The position numbers and the translations under genes are program-made. Below the pieces are notes generated by a model. That model saw only the letters and a program-made list of their open reading frames with translations, was not told the DNA's origin and searched no databases. DNA of 64,000 nt from Ruegeria sp. ANG-S4. Lineage in GTDB: Bacteria; Pseudomonadota; Alphaproteobacteria; Rhodobacterales; Rhodobacteraceae. Where the stretch lies: assembly GCF_000814005.1 (NCBI RefSeq), contig NZ_JWLK01000002.1:583752-647751 (forward strand), given 5' to 3'. Below are positions 61,991 through 64,000 of this stretch, piece after piece; within the stretch, counting starts at the first letter, position 1; every line of letters begins with the position of its first letter.

Positions 61991-62455
61991 ATGAAGCGAC
62001 CACTCATCGTTACCCTTGTAAGTTTGCACGCCAGCGTTGCGACCGGGGCACCGGACTATATGGATGATCGTTCGTCGGCTGAGGACGTCGTGCAATCGCT
62101 CTACAATGCGATTAACCGAAGCGAATACCTTAGGGCGTGGAGTTACTTTCAATCTGGTGCTGCCCCGAACTATGCAGACTTCAAGTCGGGGTACAATGAC
62201 ACCCGTTCGGTCGAGTTGAGGTTGGGACAGGCGGTGTCCGAGGGCGCAGCCGGGTCCATTGAAACCCGCATTCCGGTCGTGATCCGCTCGCACCTGACCG
62301 ACGGGACACATGCGGTGTTCGAAGGGTGCTATACGTTGGTTCAGGTTGATCCATCCGTTCAGGATGCGCCGCCGTTCAGGCCCATTCAGATCTCGGCGGG
62401 ACATCTGAAAAAGTCATCCAGTAGTTTCGAAGCGGCAGCACCCTCATGCGATTAG
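61991..62455 (+). CDS. Small exported protein of unknown function
   Basis: This 154-residue precursor starts with a likely signal peptide (1-19, ending ATG-AP) and continues as a soluble domain with DVVQSLYNAINRSEYLRAWS, which recalls NTF2-like folds, and a cysteine pair near the end (FEGCYTLVQ and PSCD). No family was recognised. It follows the MttB-like gene after 37 bases and ends before a strong terminator, so it is probably the last gene of that unit. A TTG at 61970 is an alternative start. Confidence 0.65.
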   Translation: MKRPLIVTLVSLHASVATGAPDYMDDRSSAEDVVQSLYNAINRSEYLRAWSYFQSGAAPNYADFKSGYNDTRSVELRLGQAVSEGAAGSIETRIPVVIRSHLTDGTHAVFEGCYTLVQVDPSVQDAPPFRPIQISAGHLKKSSSSFEAAAPSCD

Positions 62456-62533
62456 GGTAGGTAAAATCCAGCGGTTTTCCGAAGTACCTTTGCAGCAACG
62501 TAAGCCGCGTTGCCTTCGCCGATTGGTAAATTT

Positions 62534-62569
62534 GACGCCACTCGCAATGCTGGTGGCGTCTTTTTCTTT
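62534..62569 (+). terminator. Rho-independent terminator after the methylamine-type locus
   Basis: GACGCCAC and GTGGCGTC form an 8-bp stem around an 11-base loop, followed by TTTTTCTTT. It lies 78 bases after the small exported protein gene and is probably the end of the 56-62 kb transcript. Confidence 0.85.
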
Positions 62570-62597
62570 CCGCTTATCGACCGTGTCGGTCTCCCGT

Positions 62598-63575
62598 CTA
62601 TGCGGCAGCGATCTGCCGGGCTTTTTCAACCATGACCTCGGCCTGACGGATCGAGGCGTAGTCGATCAGCCTTCCATCAAGCGACACGGCCCCTTTTCCG
62701 GCGGATTCGGCGTCGGCCATGGCTTCAAGGATACGCTGCGCCTTGGTCACTTCGGCCGCAGCGGGCGACATTACTTCGTTGGCCAGTGAGATCTGGCTGG
62801 GGTGGATCGCCCATTTGCCTTCGCAGCCCAGTACGGCCGCGCGTTTGGCCGCCGCGCGGTATCCGTCGGGGTCCTGAAAATCACCAAAGGGCCCGTCAAT
62901 CGGACGCAGGCCATTTGCGCGCGCGGCAACAACCATTCGCGCCAGCGCATAATGCCACATGTCGCCCCAATGGGTCATGCGTCCGCCGTCCGCGTCGGCA
63001 TCGGTCAGCACCGAATAGTCAGGGTTAACCCCGCCGATAATAGTTGTCCGCGCACGGGTCGAGGCCGCGTAGTCCGCGACGCCAAAATGCAGGCTCTCAT
63101 TGCGCTTGGAGGCAGCGGCAATTTCGCTGACGTTCTGCATTCCCAACGCAGTTTCGATGATGTGTTCGAACCCGATGCGCTTTTTGAGGCCTTTGGCGTT
63201 TTCGATCTGCGTCACCATCATGTCGACGGCATAAACGTCGGCGGCAGTTCCGACTTTTGGGATCATGATCAGGTCAAGGCGCCTTCCAGCCTGTTCCACC
63301 ACATCGACGACGTCACGATACATGTAATGGGTGTCCAGCCCGTTGATGCGAACCGACATGGTCTTGTTGCCCCAGTCGATGTCGTTCAGCGCGGCGATTA
63401 TGTTCTTTCGGGCTTGCGCCTTTTCGTCCGGCGCAACGGCATCTTCAAGATCCAGGAAGATGACATCGGCGTCGGATTTCGCCGCCTTTTCGAACATGCT
63501 AGGCTGGCTACCGGGGACAGCCAGTTCGCTGCGGTTCAGGCGGGCGGGTGCTTGGTCGATTGCGTGAAAGCTCAT
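62598..63575 (-). CDS. mcl1: L-malyl-CoA/beta-methylmalyl-CoA lyase
   Basis: This 325-residue protein is an HpcH/HpaI-type CoA lyase of the citrate-lyase beta family and closely resembles Rhodobacterales malyl-CoA lyases (Mcl1). Landmarks are LAVPGSQPSMFEKAAKSDA, VIFLDLEDAVAPDEK with the metal-binding acids, SVRINGLDTHYMYRD, IMIPKVGTAADVYAVD, RPIDGPFGDFQDPDGY and EGKWAIHPSQISLANEVMSP. It reversibly splits malyl-CoA to acetyl-CoA and glyoxylate and methylmalyl-CoA to propionyl-CoA and glyoxylate, as in the ethylmalonyl-CoA pathway. It follows glyA after 18 bases, linking glyoxylate with glycine and serine metabolism. Confidence 0.93.
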   Translation of the reverse strand: MSFHAIDQAPARLNRSELAVPGSQPSMFEKAAKSDADVIFLDLEDAVAPDEKAQARKNIIAALNDIDWGNKTMSVRINGLDTHYMYRDVVDVVEQAGRRLDLIMIPKVGTAADVYAVDMMVTQIENAKGLKKRIGFEHIIETALGMQNVSEIAAASKRNESLHFGVADYAASTRARTTIIGGVNPDYSVLTDADADGGRMTHWGDMWHYALARMVVAARANGLRPIDGPFGDFQDPDGYRAAAKRAAVLGCEGKWAIHPSQISLANEVMSPAAAEVTKAQRILEAMADAESAGKGAVSLDGRLIDYASIRQAEVMVEKARQIAAA

Positions 63576-63593
63576 CGGGTCGGGTCCTTCGTT

Positions 63594-64000
63594 TTACAAT
63601 TTCGGATAGATAGGGAATTTTGCGCAGAGGTCTGCGACCTGGGCTTTGACCTTGGCCTCGACGGAGGTGTTTGCGTCTTCGCCATTGGCGGCGAGGCCGT
63701 CAACGACCTCGATGATCCAATCGGCGATCTGGCGGAATTCGGTCTCGCCGAAGCCGCGGGTGGTGCCGGCGGGGCTGCCCAGGCGGATGCCGCTGGTGAT
63801 GGTCGGTTTTTCCGGATCAAACGGCACGCCGTTCTTGTTGCAGGTGATATGCGCCCGGCCCAGAGCCTTTTCGGTGGCGTTGCCCTTGACGCCCTTGGGG
63901 CGCAGGTCGACCAGCACGACATGGGTGTCGGTGCCGTGGGTCACCGTGTCCAGACCGCCCTTGATCAGCTGGTCCGACAACGCCTGCGCGTTGGTCACGA
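63594..64000 (-). CDS. glyA: Serine hydroxymethyltransferase, C-terminal part (start outside window)
   Basis: The visible 135 residues are the C-terminal domain of serine hydroxymethyltransferase: [53 protein letters not shown] and a terminal FPIYPKL. The gene begins beyond the right edge. The pyridoxal-phosphate enzyme interconverts serine and glycine with transfer of a one-carbon unit to tetrahydrofolate. It is upstream of the malyl-CoA lyase gene on the same strand and probably co-transcribed with it. Confidence 0.95.
   Translation of the reverse strand, partial: VTNAQALSDQLIKGGLDTVTHGTDTHVVLVDLRPKGVKGNATEKALGRAHITCNKNGVPFDPEKPTITSGIRLGSPAGTTRGFGETEFRQIADWIIEVVDGLAANGEDANTSVEAKVKAQVADLCAKFPIYPKL

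Overview
The window is GC-rich, densely coded chromosome of an alphaproteobacterium, most likely a marine member of the Roseobacter group (Rhodobacterales). The evidence is the gene families: a malyl-CoA lyase (mcl1-type) next to glyA, a Hint-domain protein with RTX-like repeats, a BCCT carrier beside a trimethylamine-dehydrogenase-like flavoenzyme and an MttB-family methyltransferase, and many ABC importers with their own regulators. No rRNA, tRNA, CRISPR array, intact insertion sequence or phage was seen. The species assignment is inference.

Layout. (1) 1-9.6 kb: the tail of an alginate-lyase-family gene, then a peptide ABC importer with two tandem substrate-binding proteins, two permeases and a fused double ATPase, convergent with gamma-glutamyltranspeptidase; together they suggest uptake and use of glutathione or gamma-glutamyl peptides. 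(2) 9.7-12.2 kb: a phytanoyl-CoA-dioxygenase-type enzyme and an HD-domain diiron oxygenase-type enzyme in one overlapping unit, divergent from a LysR regulator whose start carries a perfect 12-bp palindrome; this has the PhnY/PhnZ layout but lacks the PhnZ substrate residues. (3) 12.4-25.4 kb: signalling and stress genes: Hint/RTX-like protein, DUF1508 protein, a truncated haemoglobin coupled to an adenylate cyclase, a methyltransferase and hydrolase pair divergent from a three-PAS hybrid kinase and OmpR-type regulator with a repeated TGAAACA motif between them, acetyltransferase, SnoaL-like protein, a second adenylate cyclase and a secreted peptidoglycan-binding-type protein.

(4) 25.7-33.7 kb: a polar amino-acid ABC importer, a TetR/acetyltransferase pair with a long inverted repeat, an NnrU/MddA-like membrane protein, an MFS carrier preceded by a structured leader or small RNA with a strong terminator, and a TPR regulator-like protein. 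(5) 33.9-50.3 kb: two paralogous pairs of secreted arylsulfatase and beta-barrel protein flank a LacI-controlled sugar ABC importer with a GH63/MGH1-type intracellular glycosidase; a DUF3179 membrane protein, a secreted tyrosine phosphatase, a small ribbon-helix-helix-like protein and an AraC regulator accompany the sulfatases. (6) 50.3-56.2 kb: an ArsB/SLC13-type carrier, an MFS carrier, an isochorismatase-type hydrolase, an SstT-like serine/threonine carrier and a PfkB kinase whose start codon lies inside a 13-bp palindrome. (7) 56.3-64 kb: BCCT carrier, TMADH-like flavoenzyme and non-pyrrolysine MttB homologue, a probable methylated-amine catabolic locus, followed by a small secreted protein and the malyl-CoA lyase and glyA genes of one-carbon and C2 metabolism; glyA runs off the right edge.
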